A stretch of 20,663 nt of DNA, taken from assembly GCA_030036985.1 (NCBI GenBank), contig JASHSD010000901.1, forward strand, positions 1 through 20,663. The letters run 5' to 3'. The notes under the pieces are model-generated. The model did not search any database, was not told the origin of the DNA, and saw only the letters and a program-made list of their open reading frames with translations. The DNA comes from Bryobacteraceae bacterium (lineage in GTDB: Bacteria > Acidobacteriota > Terriglobia > Bryobacterales > Bryobacteraceae). Shown in pieces: positions 20,605-20,663 of this stretch. Numbering within the stretch: position 1 is the first letter of the stretch; each line of letters begins with the position of its first letter. Both the position numbers and the translations under genes were made by a program.

Positions 20605-20663
20605 AAATTCTTTACCCGCTTGATTGGATGCAGAATTTTCACACTGGGTTCCGGGGTTTCTGG

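Overview
The window most likely comes from a soil acidobacterium of the Candidatus Solibacter type. The strongest clue is a TIGR03435 family protein (11267-12127), a family known mainly from that group. High GC, secreted proteins ending their signal peptides in an AQ motif, a TolC-like outer membrane protein and several dispersed intergenic repeats agree with this. This is judgement from protein content; no database search was run.

Layout: 66-1458 carries a small ABM-type monooxygenase overlapping an iron-type alcohol dehydrogenase/maleylacetate reductase. An inward-rectifier K+ channel gene (1415-2362, minus) converges on it. A divergent intergenic region (2363-2604) holds a 131-bp element with terminal inverted repeats and a near-identical promoter-like motif in front of both flanking genes. 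A TgpA-type membrane transglutaminase follows (2605-4668). The minus-strand block 4647-9077 is a tightly overlapping four-gene catabolic operon: acyl-CoA dehydrogenase, class III CoA-transferase, MmgE/PrpD protein, CitE-like CoA-ester lyase. Its upstream region is a stack of repeats (9106-9421), followed by an NmrA-like oxidoreductase (9533-10402).

Region 10407-12127 has an outer-membrane beta-barrel protein and the TIGR03435 protein. About 1.1 kb without a recognisable gene follows (12128-13252), including a perfect 11-bp-arm inverted repeat. Next come yjbQ and glmS (minus, stop and start overlapping), a frameshifted small membrane/coiled-coil gene (plus), an orphan purS whose ribosome binding site lies in a second, identical 155-bp repeat copy, a Cys-rich 80-aa protein, and a large TolC-family protein. 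The right end has a secreted protein of unknown function and a FecR-domain protein with a Gly/Tyr-rich tail and a clear intrinsic terminator.

The genes are a mix of housekeeping (glmS, purS, yjbQ), acyl-CoA catabolism and cell-envelope functions. I see no phage, CRISPR, defence island, rRNA or tRNA. The most interesting material is non-coding: two repeat families, one apparently inserted into the other's flank, and -10-like hexamers placed 6-7 nt upstream of several start codons, which suggests leaderless transcription.
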